This document shows, in pieces, positions 39,924 to 50,178 of a stretch of DNA of 64,000 bases. Within the stretch, counting starts at the first letter, position 1. Each line of letters starts with the position of its first letter. Source of the stretch: Pseudomonas japonica. GTDB taxonomy: Bacteria > Pseudomonadota > Gammaproteobacteria > Pseudomonadales > Pseudomonadaceae. The translations under genes and the position numbers were made by a program. The notes beneath the pieces were generated by a model, which made no database searches, was not told the origin of the DNA, and saw nothing but the letters and a program-made list of their open reading frames with translations. Location: assembly GCF_013522925.1 (NCBI RefSeq), contig NZ_JAAMQU010000015.1, positions 53,442 to 117,441 of the forward strand, written 5' to 3'.

Positions 39924-41311
39924 TCGGCGATGCTGTCGCCTTTGCGCCGGGTATTGCTGCGGCGCTTCTTGCGCACTGGTGCGCCCGCGCTGGCGGTGTC
40001 TTCCCGGCTGCCCAGGTCGCGGATCATGTTACGGCGCTCCGTGTCGGAAGCGTCCTGGTAGTCCGTCCACCATTCGCCCAGGCCGTCGGTTTCTTCGCCG
40101 GCGGTTTCGCGCAACAGCAGGAAGTCATAACCGGCGCGGAAGCGAGGGTTGTCCAGCAGGGCATCGGCACGCTTGCCGCTGCGCCGCGGCAGGCGCTCCT
40201 GCATGTCCCAGATTTCCTTGATGGGCAAGGTGAAACGCTTGGGAATGGCAATGTATTGGCACTGCTCGGCAATCACGTCGTGGGCGGCTTCCTGCATGGC
40301 AGGGATCGGCGGCATGCCTTTGGCCTGCAACTGCAGGGCCCGTGCTGGCAAGGCAGGCCACAGCAGGGCCGCGAACAGGAAGGCCGGCGTGACCGGCTTG
40401 CCCTGTTGCACCCGCAGGTCTGTGTTGACCAGCGCGTTGCGAATCAGCGTGTGCGTATAGGTAGGGTTATGTTCCAGCGCGTCGGCGCTCGCCGGGAACA
40501 TCTGCTCGAACAGGTTGAGGTCCACCAGCATCTCGAACGTATCGGTCGCCTGGCCGGACAGGAACAGCTTGAGCACTTCCTCGAACAGGCGCGCGCCCGG
40601 GATGTCCTGAAGCAACTCGGCCATTTCGCGAATCGGCAGCATGGTGTGGCGCTCGATGCCGAAGTCCAGCTTGGCAGCAAAGCGCACCGCGCGGAGCATG
40701 CGCACCGGGTCTTCCTGATACCGCTGACGGGGCTCGCCGATCAGCCGCACGAGGCGGTTGCGCACGTCGTGCACGCCATTGGCGTAATCCAGAATACGGT
40801 CGCTGACCGGGTCGTAGTACAGCGCATTGATGGTGAAGTCGCGCCGTTGTGCGTCTTCTTCCAGGGTGCCGTAAACGTTGTCTCGCAGGATCAGCCCGCT
40901 TTCGTTGCGCGACGAATGATGGCTGGTAGCCGTTTCGTCGTCTTCCGGATGGTTGGCGCGGAAGGTCGCGACTTCGATGATCTCGCGGCCGAAATGAATA
41001 TGCACGAGCCTGAAACGCCGGCCGATGATCCGGGCGTTGCGGAATTCCGCACGGATCTGCTCGGGCGTGGCACTGGTGGCAACGTCGAAGTCCTTGGGCG
41101 TGATATTCAGCAGCAGGTCGCGGACACAGCCGCCTACCAGATAAGCCTGATAACCGGCTTGCTGCAGGCGTTCGACGATGCCTACGGCATGGCGGCTGAA
41201 CTGCTGACGCTGCAGGCCATGGGTGCCGCTGTTCAGCACTTCGGGCGTGCTACGTTGATGGTGGACCTGACGGGCCGGGGGACGAAAAGACTGGAACAGC
41301 TTCTTCAGCAT
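39920..41311 (-). CDS. pcnB: Poly(A) polymerase PcnB
   Basis: The product has 463 residues from ATG 41311 (MLKKLFQSFR). The nucleotidyltransferase core has YLVGGCVRDLLLNITPKDFDVATSATPEQ (about 55-83) with the metal-binding Asp pair, then RRDFTINALYYDP and EDPVRMLRAVRFAAKLDF. An RNA-binding domain and a basic C-terminal tail (VRKKRRSNTRRKG) follow. It adds 3' poly(A) tails that promote RNA decay. A GTG three codons upstream (41320) is an alternative. The CrcZ RNA gene lies directly upstream on the same strand, the conserved cbrB-crcZ-pcnB order. Confidence 0.96.
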   Translation of the reverse strand: MLKKLFQSFRPPARQVHHQRSTPEVLNSGTHGLQRQQFSRHAVGIVERLQQAGYQAYLVGGCVRDLLLNITPKDFDVATSATPEQIRAEFRNARIIGRRFRLVHIHFGREIIEVATFRANHPEDDETATSHHSSRNESGLILRDNVYGTLEEDAQRRDFTINALYYDPVSDRILDYANGVHDVRNRLVRLIGEPRQRYQEDPVRMLRAVRFAAKLDFGIERHTMLPIREMAELLQDIPGARLFEEVLKLFLSGQATDTFEMLVDLNLFEQMFPASADALEHNPTYTHTLIRNALVNTDLRVQQGKPVTPAFLFAALLWPALPARALQLQAKGMPPIPAMQEAAHDVIAEQCQYIAIPKRFTLPIKEIWDMQERLPRRSGKRADALLDNPRFRAGYDFLLLRETAGEETDGLGEWWTDYQDASDTERRNMIRDLGSREDTASAGAPVRKKRRSNTRRKGDSIAE

Positions 41312-41430
41312 GGGATGCACTGTATGAAGGGATGATCGGTCATACCAGGAGTGACCGCATGATGGGCGGGGATTCTAGCATTTAGTGACGGGATGGTGTA
41401 GGAGGCCGCGAAATGGGCTGGTACGGACAC

Positions 41431-41793
41431 GACAAGGGGAGCCGAAGCTCCCCTGCAAAGTCGTTGCTTGCTCGTTTTTATTCTTGCGCGGGCTTTTTGT
41501 TTTTGTTGAGTGCCCAGCCCATCAGGCGTTTTGCCAGGGGCTTCTCCCAAAAGGGGAGCAAAGAGCAAACGGATTGCTTTGAACGCCGTATTGTGACGAC
41601 CCGTGGGTCCAACCAGTTCAGGCACTGCTGTAGCGCAGTTTTTGTTGTTCTCGGCCTGGTCGCGGAAAATCCGAAACAATACCTCTCCAAAAGAATCAGT
41701 TAGCTACGCCTCATGCCGTCTTGTTTTTGTTATGCGTGAGTCGATTCGTGTTGTTTTTATTATGTGTCTTGGCGCTTGTTGTTGTTCTTGTAC
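41431..41793 (-). ncRNA. crcZ: CrcZ small RNA (carbon catabolite repression decoy)
   Basis: The region between cbrB and pcnB has no protein gene and is clearly richer in A/T than its neighbours. On the minus strand it carries repeated A-rich words of the AAnAAnAA type: ACAAGAACAACAACAAG near the 5' end, AATAAAAACAAC, AACAAAAACAAG, GAACAACAAAAAC and CAACAAAAACAAAAAGC. Such motifs bind Hfq/Crc; CrcZ titrates them and relieves catabolite repression. A sigma-54 promoter precedes it (41804-41819) and a TTCG-loop hairpin ends it at about 41435. The predicted length of about 360 bases fits the roughly 370-400 known for CrcZ. Synteny cbrA-cbrB-crcZ-pcnB is that described in P. aeruginosa and P. putida. 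The exact 5' and 3' ends are inferred. Confidence 0.92.
41435..41454 (-). terminator. CrcZ terminator hairpin
   Basis: AGGGGAGC and GCTCCCCT pair perfectly over 8 bp around a TTCG tetraloop on the minus strand; a short T-containing stretch follows. It lies before the pcnB start. Confidence 0.75.
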
Positions 41794-41803
41794 CGTAGAT
41801 ATA

Positions 41804-41819
41804 GCAGATGCTGTGCCAA
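41804..41819 (-). promoter_or_regulatory. Sigma-54 promoter of crcZ
   Basis: The minus strand reads TTGGCACAGCATCTGC, with GG and GC ten bases apart, the -24/-12 signature of RpoN promoters. It faces crcZ, with the start expected about 12 bases downstream near 41792. CbrB, an NtrC-type activator encoded just upstream, is the known activator in other pseudomonads. Confidence 0.85.
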
Positions 41820-41914
41820 CTTTTAAAAACCCTTTGTTTTCAAGGGCTTGAGCTAAAAGGTAGTGGTTTGCCAAGTGCGCTACAGGGAAAAACCGTTACC
41901 GTATGCCCCGGCTT

Positions 41915-41942
41915 TGTTACGTGATGTGCCGGGGCGGTAACA
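41915..41942 (-). promoter_or_regulatory. Candidate CbrB enhancer site overlapping the cbrB terminator hairpin
   Basis: An inverted repeat TGTTAC-N16-GTAACA lies about 100 bases upstream of the crcZ -24 element, just after the cbrB stop. TGTTAC/GTAACA inverted repeats are the reported CbrB recognition sequence. The same bases include an 8-bp GCCCCGGC/GCCGGGGC hairpin (41905-41912 with 41928-41935) that may end the cbrB transcript. Confidence 0.65.
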
Positions 41943-41947
41943 CCTTC

Positions 41948-43369
<1,422 letters not shown>

Positions 43370-43392
43370 CTGATTCGGTTCTCTCGACGGTC

Positions 43393-46347
43393 TCAGTTAA
43401 CGGCGGACGTCGCTTCGACGTGGCGTGGCAGGGTTACCCGGATACGGGTTCCGATTTGCTTTTCTAGGTCAGCCGGGCTGTCGATGGTGATTTGCCCATA
43501 ATGCTCCTCCACAATGGAATAGACCAGCGCGAGGCCCAGCCCCGTGCCTTCGCCCGGATCCTTGGTGGTGAAAAAGGGTTCGAACAGCCGATCCATGATG
43601 TTTTTGGGAATCCCGGTGCCTTCGTCTTCGACGATCAGGTCTACGGTGTGTTCGCTGGCATCGCTGCGCACCCGCACGGCGCTGCCGGCCGGCGAGGCGT
43701 CCCGGGCATTGGACAGCAGGTTGATCAGTACCTGAGCCAGGCGCTGGGGATCGCCTTCGGCCCAATGGTCCGGGTCACAGAGGTTGTAGAACTGCACCTC
43801 GAAATTGCGCCGGTTGAGGGCCAGCAAGCCGATCGCGTCCTGGGCGACCTCGGCCAGGTTCACGGCTTCCTCGCTGTTCTGATGACTGCCGGCGTGAGCA
43901 AAGCTCATCAGCGACTGGACGATGCGCGACACCCGCTTGGTCTGCTCCAGTATCTGGTTGGACAGCTCGGTGATTTCGCCATCCTCCTCGCGCTCTTCGC
44001 GCAGGTTTTGCGCCAGGCAGGCAATGCCGGTGATCGGGTTGCCGATTTCATGGGCCACACCGGCAGCCAGCCGGCCAATACTCGCCAGCCGCTCGGAATG
44101 CACCAGTTTGTCTTCGAGCATCTGTGTGTCTGTGAGGTCTTCGACCAGCAGCACCAGGCCGCTGTTGCCCGGCGCGAGCGGCTCGTCGATCGCCGCCTTG
44201 TGCAGGTTGAGCCAGCGGATCTGCCCATCCAGTGCCAGGCGCTGTTTGTGCAGGTGTTCGTCTGTGCCTTCAATGAAGCTTTGCAGCAGTTCGTGCCAGG
44301 GCTCGCTGATGGTGGCCAGGCGCGAGCCCACCACACGCTGCGCCGAGATACCGGTGAGCTCTTCCATGGCCTTGTTCCACATCAGGATTTCCCGGTCCTT
44401 GGCCAGTGAGCACACCCCCATGGGCAACTCCTGAAGCGTTTGCCGGTGGTAGCGGCGCAGGGCATCGAGCTCGGCGGCAAGGCCGGTGAGGCGGGAGTGG
44501 TAGTCCTCCAGCCGGCTTTCGATAAAGTGGATGTCTTCGGTGACGTAGGTTTCGCCGCCGGACTTGTAGGGCAGGAACGTCTCGACGATATCCTGGGCAA
44601 CGCTGGGGCCCATGAGGCCAGAGAGGTTGGCCTCGATACGGTCGCGCAAACGGCGCAAGGCGTAGGGGCGGCGCTCATCGAATGGCAGATAGAGGTCGCG
44701 CAGTGCTTGCTCCACCTCCTTTTGCGCGGCGCGGGCGCCCAGCGGCTTGGCCAGTTGGGTCGCAAATTCCTGCGGGGACGCCGCGTGCAGTTCGCGCCGT
44801 TGCGGGCGCCTAACGTTGTCCACCGCGCAGGCCTCTGCGGCGCTCATTTCCTCTGCGCTGGCATCGGTGAACACCGACACGAGCGTAAACAGCAGTACGT
44901 TGGCGGCCAGCGACGCGATGGCTGCCATGTGCCAGCTGGTATCGTCCAGCACGTAGATCATGTCCAGCACGGGGATATAGAACCCGTCCACGTCACCCAC
45001 CAGTGGCATCAGCATGGTCAGCGACCATACCGCCACGCCGGCAAGCAGCCCGGCGATAAAGCCGCGGCGGTTGGCTGTGGGCCAGTACAGCACTGACAGC
45101 ACGCCGGGAAGGAACTGCAAGGTCGCTACAAATGCCACGATCCCCAGGTGGGCGAGGTCCTGGCGGGTGCCGAGCATGAGGTAGAACGCGTACCCCGCCA
45201 TGATGATGGCCACGATCAGGCCGCGACGGGTCCATTTCAGCCAGCGGTAAATGCTGCCGCCCGCGGGAGGCTGGTACAGCGGTAACACCAGGTGGTTGAG
45301 CGCCATGCCGGACAGCGCCAGGGTGGTCACGATGATCAAGCCGCTGGACGCCGACAGCCCGCCTACATAGGCCAGCAAGGCAAGCGCCTTGTTGTTGGCC
45401 GCGATACCAATGCCGAGGGTGAAGTATTCCGGCGATGTAGTGGCACCCAGGCGGAGCCCTGCCCACAGAATCAACGGCACCGCCAGGCTCATCAACAACA
45501 GGAACAGCGGCAGGCCCCAGCTGGCGCTTACCAATGCTCTAGGGTTGAGGTTCTCGGTAAAGGCCATGTGATACATGTGCGGCATCACGATGGCAGAGGC
45601 AAAGAACACCAGCAGAAGGGTCCGCCATGGGCCTTCCTGAAGCGGCGTATGCAGCGCCGCCAGCGCCATCTGGTTCTGCAGCAGCCACAGCTCCAGCTCA
45701 TGAGGGCCGCCGAACACGCCATACAGCGCGTACAGGCCGAGCCCGCCCAAGGCGATCAGCTTGATGATGGATTCAAAGGCGATGGCGAATACCAGCCCTT
45801 GGTGCTTTTCTCGCGTAGCGATATGGCGCGAGCCAAAGAAAATCGTGAACAGGGTGATCAGCGCGCAGAAGCTCAAGGCTACCCGGTCCTTGACCGGTTC
45901 CTGGGTCAGAATGCCGATGGAGTCCGCCACGGCCTGTATCTGCAGGGCCAACAGAGGCAACACCCCTACCAGCATGAACAGGGTGGTCAGCGCGCCCGCC
46001 CAGGTGCTGCGAAACCGGAAGGCAATCAGGTCTGCCAGCGAGGAGAGCTGGTAGGTGCGGGTGATTTTCAGAATGGGATACAGCAATACCGGCGCCAGCA
46101 GAAAGGCGCCCGACACGCCCAGGTAACAGGCCAGGAAGCCGTAGCCATATTCGTAGGCCAGCCCCACGGTGCCATAGAACGCCCAGGCGCTGGCATACAC
46201 GCCCAGCGATAACGTGTAGGTAAGGGGGTGCCGGATAATCGAACGAGGGATCATGCCTCGCTCGCTCACCCACGCTACGCCGAACAGCACCAGCAGGTAG
46301 GCGGCGCTGATCAGGATCATCTGGGTAAGGCTAAAGCTCATCGGCAT
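43393..46347 (-). CDS. cbrA: Sensor histidine kinase CbrA with SLC5-like transporter domain
   Basis: The product has 984 residues. About 13 membrane segments in the first 500 residues form a sodium:solute-symporter-like (SLC5) module with its STAC linker after it (about 510-620). A PAS-like domain follows (QELPMGVCSLAKDREILMWNKAMEELTG), then the H-box with His766 in GVAHEIGNPITG and the N, G1 and G2 boxes of a HATPase (NLLSNARDAS, DEGTGIP, GEGTGLGLALV). It phosphorylates CbrB; the transporter part is reported to carry histidine in P. putida. A second in-frame ATG two codons later (46341) has better spacing from AGAGAG. The start overlaps the end of cbrX. Confidence 0.97.
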   Translation of the reverse strand: MPMSFSLTQMILISAAYLLVLFGVAWVSERGMIPRSIIRHPLTYTLSLGVYASAWAFYGTVGLAYEYGYGFLACYLGVSGAFLLAPVLLYPILKITRTYQLSSLADLIAFRFRSTWAGALTTLFMLVGVLPLLALQIQAVADSIGILTQEPVKDRVALSFCALITLFTIFFGSRHIATREKHQGLVFAIAFESIIKLIALGGLGLYALYGVFGGPHELELWLLQNQMALAALHTPLQEGPWRTLLLVFFASAIVMPHMYHMAFTENLNPRALVSASWGLPLFLLLMSLAVPLILWAGLRLGATTSPEYFTLGIGIAANNKALALLAYVGGLSASSGLIIVTTLALSGMALNHLVLPLYQPPAGGSIYRWLKWTRRGLIVAIIMAGYAFYLMLGTRQDLAHLGIVAFVATLQFLPGVLSVLYWPTANRRGFIAGLLAGVAVWSLTMLMPLVGDVDGFYIPVLDMIYVLDDTSWHMAAIASLAANVLLFTLVSVFTDASAEEMSAAEACAVDNVRRPQRRELHAASPQEFATQLAKPLGARAAQKEVEQALRDLYLPFDERRPYALRRLRDRIEANLSGLMGPSVAQDIVETFLPYKSGGETYVTEDIHFIESRLEDYHSRLTGLAAELDALRRYHRQTLQELPMGVCSLAKDREILMWNKAMEELTGISAQRVVGSRLATISEPWHELLQSFIEGTDEHLHKQRLALDGQIRWLNLHKAAIDEPLAPGNSGLVLLVEDLTDTQMLEDKLVHSERLASIGRLAAGVAHEIGNPITGIACLAQNLREEREEDGEITELSNQILEQTKRVSRIVQSLMSFAHAGSHQNSEEAVNLAEVAQDAIGLLALNRRNFEVQFYNLCDPDHWAEGDPQRLAQVLINLLSNARDASPAGSAVRVRSDASEHTVDLIVEDEGTGIPKNIMDRLFEPFFTTKDPGEGTGLGLALVYSIVEEHYGQITIDSPADLEKQIGTRIRVTLPRHVEATSAVN

Positions 46348-46507
46348 CTCTCTGGCTTTGCAGGATAAAGGTGACCACGATGAGGATCAGCCACAGCAGG
46401 TAGGGGCGGTACCAGGCGCCGGTGGGTTCTATCCACCAGTCCATGATGGCCGGCGAGAACAGATAGATGCCAACGACCAGCAGCAACACCAAGCGATAGA
46501 TATACAT
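46331..46507 (-). CDS. cbrX: Small membrane protein CbrX upstream of cbrA
   Basis: The product has 58 residues (starting MYIYRLVLLLVVGIYLF). Two hydrophobic segments (about 4-22 and 35-51) with a short aromatic polar loop (DWWIEPTGAWYRP) predict a two-pass inner membrane protein. A GAGG site precedes the ATG at 46507. Its stop lies inside the cbrA start region (17-base overlap), implying translational coupling. A small gene called cbrX at this position has been described in P. putida as co-transcribed with cbrA; I assign the name from position, size and topology. Its role is unknown. Confidence 0.85.
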   Translation of the reverse strand: MYIYRLVLLLVVGIYLFSPAIMDWWIEPTGAWYRPYLLWLILIVVTFILQSQRDADEL

Positions 46508-46612
46508 GCTGGCCTCTTCACTTCCCGGTCGGCTTCAGACGTACCCCGGCGGGGGTGCCGGGATGTTAGCGGATGCCTGCCTGGCTGCCTACAGCGCCAG
46601 GCACGCGGCGCA

Positions 46613-47497
46613 TCAGAGGAGCGAGGCTTCAGCTAGCGTGCCTACGCGAGGCAGTGCATCGACGCTCCAATGGCTTGCCGCCCACTGAAGTATCTCCCTG
46701 GGCTGCGCGCCTTGCAGTTCGGGCGGCGGCTTCTGGCCCAGTGTGCGCAAGGCGCGTAACAGCTGGCTTCGGGCGTCTGCCGCGGTGAGCGGTGCCGAGC
46801 GGTAGCTTTTGCCCAGCTTGTGGCCGTCTGGCTGCACCAGCAGCGGCACATGCAAGTACGTAGGCGAGGGAAGGCCCAACAGCTCCTGAAGGTATAGCTG
46901 ACGGGGCGTGGAATCGAGCAGGTCGGCCCCGCGAACGATGTCCGTGACTTGCTGGTCGCCGTCATCGATCACCACCGCCAACTGATAGGCGTATAGGCCG
47001 TCGCGTCGGCGGATGATGAAATCGCCCACTTCCGTACCCAGGTGCTGCTCGAAATGGCCCTGCAGACGGTCCTGGAAGCCATAGCGCAGCTCGGGCACTC
47101 GCAGGCGAATGGCCGCGCCCTCTGGCGGGTGGCCCGCATTGCGGCAAAAGCCTGGGTAAACGCCGGCGTAGGGCTCCAGCGCCTTGCGTGAACAGGTGCA
47201 GGCGTAGGCCAGGCCCTGTCGCAGCCAGTGATCGATGACCGCCTGGTACCTGCTCGAGCGTTCACTCTGGTAAAGCACCGGGCCGTCCCACTCAAAGCCG
47301 TAGGCGTGCAGGGTTTCGAGAATGGCGGCTTTCGCGCCCGGCGCTTCGCGCGGAGGGTCGATGTCTTCCATGCGCACAAGCCATTGGCCACCTTGGGCAC
47401 GGGCATCAGCGAACGAAGCGAGGGCGGCCACCAGCGAGCCGAAATGAAGCAAGCCACTAGGTGTAGGGGCGAAGCGACCTGTACGCGAGGAATTCAT
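46613..47497 (-). CDS. gluQ: Glutamyl-Q tRNA(Asp) synthetase
   Basis: The product has 294 residues, a shortened glutamyl-tRNA synthetase without the anticodon-binding domain. The class I start is GRFAPTPSGLLHFGSLVAAL (HFGS replaces HIGH), a zinc site is suggested by CTCSRK with Tyr and CR further on (about 99-118), and the KMSKS-like element is KLGKS near 229. It attaches glutamate to queuosine in tRNA-Asp. It lies 72 bases after dksA on the same strand, the same pairing as in E. coli and P. aeruginosa, with a hairpin in between. Confidence 0.95.
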   Translation of the reverse strand: MNSSRTGRFAPTPSGLLHFGSLVAALASFADARAQGGQWLVRMEDIDPPREAPGAKAAILETLHAYGFEWDGPVLYQSERSSRYQAVIDHWLRQGLAYACTCSRKALEPYAGVYPGFCRNAGHPPEGAAIRLRVPELRYGFQDRLQGHFEQHLGTEVGDFIIRRRDGLYAYQLAVVIDDGDQQVTDIVRGADLLDSTPRQLYLQELLGLPSPTYLHVPLLVQPDGHKLGKSYRSAPLTAADARSQLLRALRTLGQKPPPELQGAQPREILQWAASHWSVDALPRVGTLAEASLL

Positions 47498-47537
47498 GAG
47501 GAAAGGGCCGAAGGGATGCCGTTATACCGGCCAAACA

Positions 47538-47560
47538 GGGGCGCGCGGCTGGAGCGCCCC
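47538..47560 (-). terminator. Hairpin between dksA and gluQ
   Basis: GGGGCGC (47538-47544) pairs with GCGCCCC (47554-47560). On the minus strand it is followed by TGTTTGG, a weak T-tract. It probably attenuates transcription from dksA into gluQ. Confidence 0.55.
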
Positions 47561-47569
47561 CGACTCAGA

Positions 47570-48016
47570 TCACTTGCCGACCTGTTTTTCCTTGATTTCA
47601 GCGAGGGTTTTGCAATCGATGCACAGATCAGCGGTTGGGCGCGCCTCGAGGCGGCGAATCCCGATTTCGATCCCGCAAGAGTCGCACCAGCCGTATTCTT
47701 CGTCTTCAATCAACTGCAGGGTTTTGTCGATCTTCTTGATCAGCTTGCGCTCGCGGTCGCGGGCCCGCAGTTCGAGGCTGAATTCCTCTTCCTGGCTGGC
47801 ACGGTCTGCCGGGTCCGGGAAATTGGCTGCCTCGTCCTTCATGTGGTCCACGGTGCGGTCGACTTCCTGCATCAACTCTTGTTTCCATTGATTCAGGATT
47901 TGCGTGAAATGAGCTCGCATCGCTTCGCTCATGTACTCCTCGCCCTTTTTTTCCTCATAGGGTTTGAAGCCGCGAACAAGCTCGGGACTGTTTTGCTGGT
48001 TTTCATTGGTGGGCAT
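47570..48016 (-). CDS. dksA: RNA polymerase-binding transcription factor DksA
   Basis: The product has 148 residues. The coiled coil has the acidic tip FPDPADRASQ (Asp68 and Asp71) that reaches the polymerase active site. The zinc finger uses Cys111, Cys114, Cys132 and Cys135 (CDSC and CIDC). It potentiates ppGpp and controls rRNA and amino acid promoters. It is the full four-cysteine type, not the cysteine-poor zinc-independent paralogue found in some pseudomonads. An rRNA promoter pair, a likely target, lies at the end of the window. Confidence 0.97.
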   Translation of the reverse strand: MPTNENQQNSPELVRGFKPYEEKKGEEYMSEAMRAHFTQILNQWKQELMQEVDRTVDHMKDEAANFPDPADRASQEEEFSLELRARDRERKLIKKIDKTLQLIEDEEYGWCDSCGIEIGIRRLEARPTADLCIDCKTLAEIKEKQVGK

Positions 48017-48273
48017 GAATGACCGCCTCTCGCTCTTCTAATCCACTGCGCGGGATGATCCATCTCCGGCGCCCGCCGGCCCCGCGACTGCAAGCGGGCG
48101 AACTTACCAGATCGAATCCGGGTGCGCCACTCCCGGTTGTCTAGCCTGATTTGCTGCTGCAACGCGGTTGGACAACCGGGACGGCGGTTCATTCAACTAT
48201 GCCCCGAAAGCGCGCATTTGCGGGCGAGCTTGCCGTAGAATCGCCGCTCTGCCAGGCAACTCGAGACCGCGTC

Positions 48274-49446
48274 ATGGCCAAGCCTTACAGCGCGCGCAGC
48301 CGCGCGATCGAACCCTTCCATGTGATGGCCCTGCTGGCTCGCGCGAACGAGCTTCAGGCAGCCGGCCATGACGTGATTCACCTGGAAATCGGCGAGCCGG
48401 ACTTTGTCACCGCCGCACCCATCGTGGCGGCAGGGCAGGCTGCGCTTGCCGCCGGCCATACCGGCTACACCGCCGCACGAGGGTTGCCTGCGCTGCGCCA
48501 GGCCATCGCCCGGTTTTATGGCCAGCGCTACGGGTTGGACATCGATCCGGCGCGCATCATGGTGACCCCCGGGGGCTCTGGCGCGCTGCTGCTTACCAGT
48601 GCCTTGCTGGTCGACCCGGGCCAGCATTGGCTGCTGGCAGATCCGGGCTATCCGTGTAATCGGCACTTTCTCAGGCTGATCGAGGGCGAGGCGAAGCTAG
48701 TGCCCGTAGGGCCTGCGGACCATTACCAGCTCAACTCGCGGCTGGTCGCCGAGCACTGGGATGACCGTTCCGTGGGGGCTTTGGTGGCCTCGCCGGCCAA
48801 TCCCACGGGCGCCGTGCTTGGGCTGAGCGAACTGAAAGCGTTGAGCGAGGCGCTGGACGCACGGGAGGGCCACCTGGTAGTGGATGAAATCTATCATGGC
48901 CTCACGTATGGCATGGATGCACACAGCGTGCTCGAAGTGAATGACGAGGCCTTTGTGCTCAACAGCTTCTCCAAGTACTTCGGCATGACCGGCTGGCGGC
49001 TGGGCTGGCTGGTAGCCCCGCCAGCAGCAGTTCCCGAGCTCGAAAAGCTTGCGCAGAACCTTTACATAAGCGCCCCGAGCATCGCTCAGCATGCGGCGTT
49101 GGCGTGTTTCGAGCCCCATACGCTGGAAATCCTCGAAAGCCGCCGCGAAGCGTTTCGACAGCGGCGAGATTTTCTTCTGCCAGCCCTGCGCGGGCTGGGC
49201 TTCGACATTGCAGTGGAACCCCAAGGGGCGTTCTACCTGTACGCGGATATCAGCCGCTTCGGTGGTGATGCCTTTGCATTCTCCCGGTTCTTCCTCGAAG
49301 AGGAGCACGTGGCGTTCACACCGGGCCTCGATTTCGGCCGGCACCTGGCGCGCCAGCATGTGCGCTTCGCCTACACCCAGGCGTTGCCTCGGCTGGAGCA
49401 GGCCGTTGAGCGCATTGCCCGTGGCCTGCAACGGTGGCAAGGCTGA
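48274..49446 (+). CDS. Pyridoxal-phosphate-dependent class I/II aminotransferase
   Basis: The product has 390 residues from ATG 48274 (MAKPYSARSRAIEPFHVM). Fold-type I landmarks: HLEIGEPDF near 37-45, SPANPTGAV (about 175), DEIYHGL and the Schiff-base Lys234 in NSFSKYFGMTGWRLGW, then a late Arg (VRFAYTQ) for the substrate carboxylate. The specific amino acid is unknown; relatives are annotated as aspartate/aromatic-type or valine-pyruvate transaminases. It sits divergent from dksA and its stop overlaps the sfsA start (TGATG). A longer upstream frame to 48151 lacks similarity to the family. Confidence 0.92.
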   Translation: MAKPYSARSRAIEPFHVMALLARANELQAAGHDVIHLEIGEPDFVTAAPIVAAGQAALAAGHTGYTAARGLPALRQAIARFYGQRYGLDIDPARIMVTPGGSGALLLTSALLVDPGQHWLLADPGYPCNRHFLRLIEGEAKLVPVGPADHYQLNSRLVAEHWDDRSVGALVASPANPTGAVLGLSELKALSEALDAREGHLVVDEIYHGLTYGMDAHSVLEVNDEAFVLNSFSKYFGMTGWRLGWLVAPPAAVPELEKLAQNLYISAPSIAQHAALACFEPHTLEILESRREAFRQRRDFLLPALRGLGFDIAVEPQGAFYLYADISRFGGDAFAFSRFFLEEEHVAFTPGLDFGRHLARQHVRFAYTQALPRLEQAVERIARGLQRWQG

Positions 49447-50156
49447 TGCGTTTCGATCCGCCCTTGGAGCCTGCCACCTTGCTGCGCCGCTACAAGCGAT
49501 TTCTCGCAGACATCGAACTGGCAGATGGGAGCCAGCTCACTGTGCATTGCCCGAACACCGGCTCGATGCTCAACTGCATGGCGCCTGGCTGCCGGGTATG
49601 GTTCAGCCGCTCGAGCGACCCTTCGCGCAAGCTGCCCGGTACCTGGGAAATCGTGGAAACACCCCAAGGGCGCTTGGCCTGTATCAATACCGGGCGAGCC
49701 AACCGGCTGGTGGAGGAAGCGTTGCTGGCCGGGATGATTCCGGAACTGGCGGGGTATACCCAGCTGCGCCGCGAGGTGCGGTATGGAGAAGAAAACAGCC
49801 GGATAGACTTTCACCTTGGCTTTGCATCAAGCGAAGCCTACGTGGAAGTGAAAAGCGTAACCCTGGGCTTCGATGGCACCACAGTGGCGGCCTTCCCAGA
49901 TGCTGTGACCCAGCGGGGAGCGCGGCATTTGCGTGAGCTGGCCGCGCTGGCCAGGCGCGGCGTACGGGCAGTACAGCTGTTTTGCGTGAATCTGAGCGGT
50001 ATCGAGAGCGTTCGCCCAGCCTGGGAAATCGATGACACCTATGCCCAGGCGCTTCGCCTCGCTGCCAGTGAAGGTGTAGAGGTGCTCGCCTACGGCGTAC
50101 ACCTTACGCCAGAAGAAGTGTTCATTGACCGCCGGCTCAGCCTTCAGCTGGATTGA
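49446..50156 (+). CDS. sfsA: DNA/RNA nuclease SfsA
   Basis: The product has 237 residues. An N-terminal OB-like part (RRYKRFLADIEL, CPNTGSML) is followed by a PD-(D/E)XK-like nuclease core: SRIDFHLG and YVEVKSVTL with the catalytic-type Asp and Glu-x-Lys near 121-138, then FPDAVTQRGARHLRELAAL. SfsA was first named for sugar fermentation stimulation in E. coli; recent annotation calls it a nuclease. ATG 49446 overlaps the aminotransferase stop (TGATG), supporting coupling and the usual length. Confidence 0.93.
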   Translation: MRFDPPLEPATLLRRYKRFLADIELADGSQLTVHCPNTGSMLNCMAPGCRVWFSRSSDPSRKLPGTWEIVETPQGRLACINTGRANRLVEEALLAGMIPELAGYTQLRREVRYGEENSRIDFHLGFASSEAYVEVKSVTLGFDGTTVAAFPDAVTQRGARHLRELAALARRGVRAVQLFCVNLSGIESVRPAWEIDDTYAQALRLAASEGVEVLAYGVHLTPEEVFIDRRLSLQLD

Positions 50157-50178
50157 GCGGGGTGCATTTTTCACAGGC

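Noticed and set aside
41385..41851. Small plus-strand frames in the cbrB-pcnB interval
   Set aside because: They lie opposite the CrcZ RNA; their composition reflects the A-rich motifs of the other strand and no ribosome sites are present.
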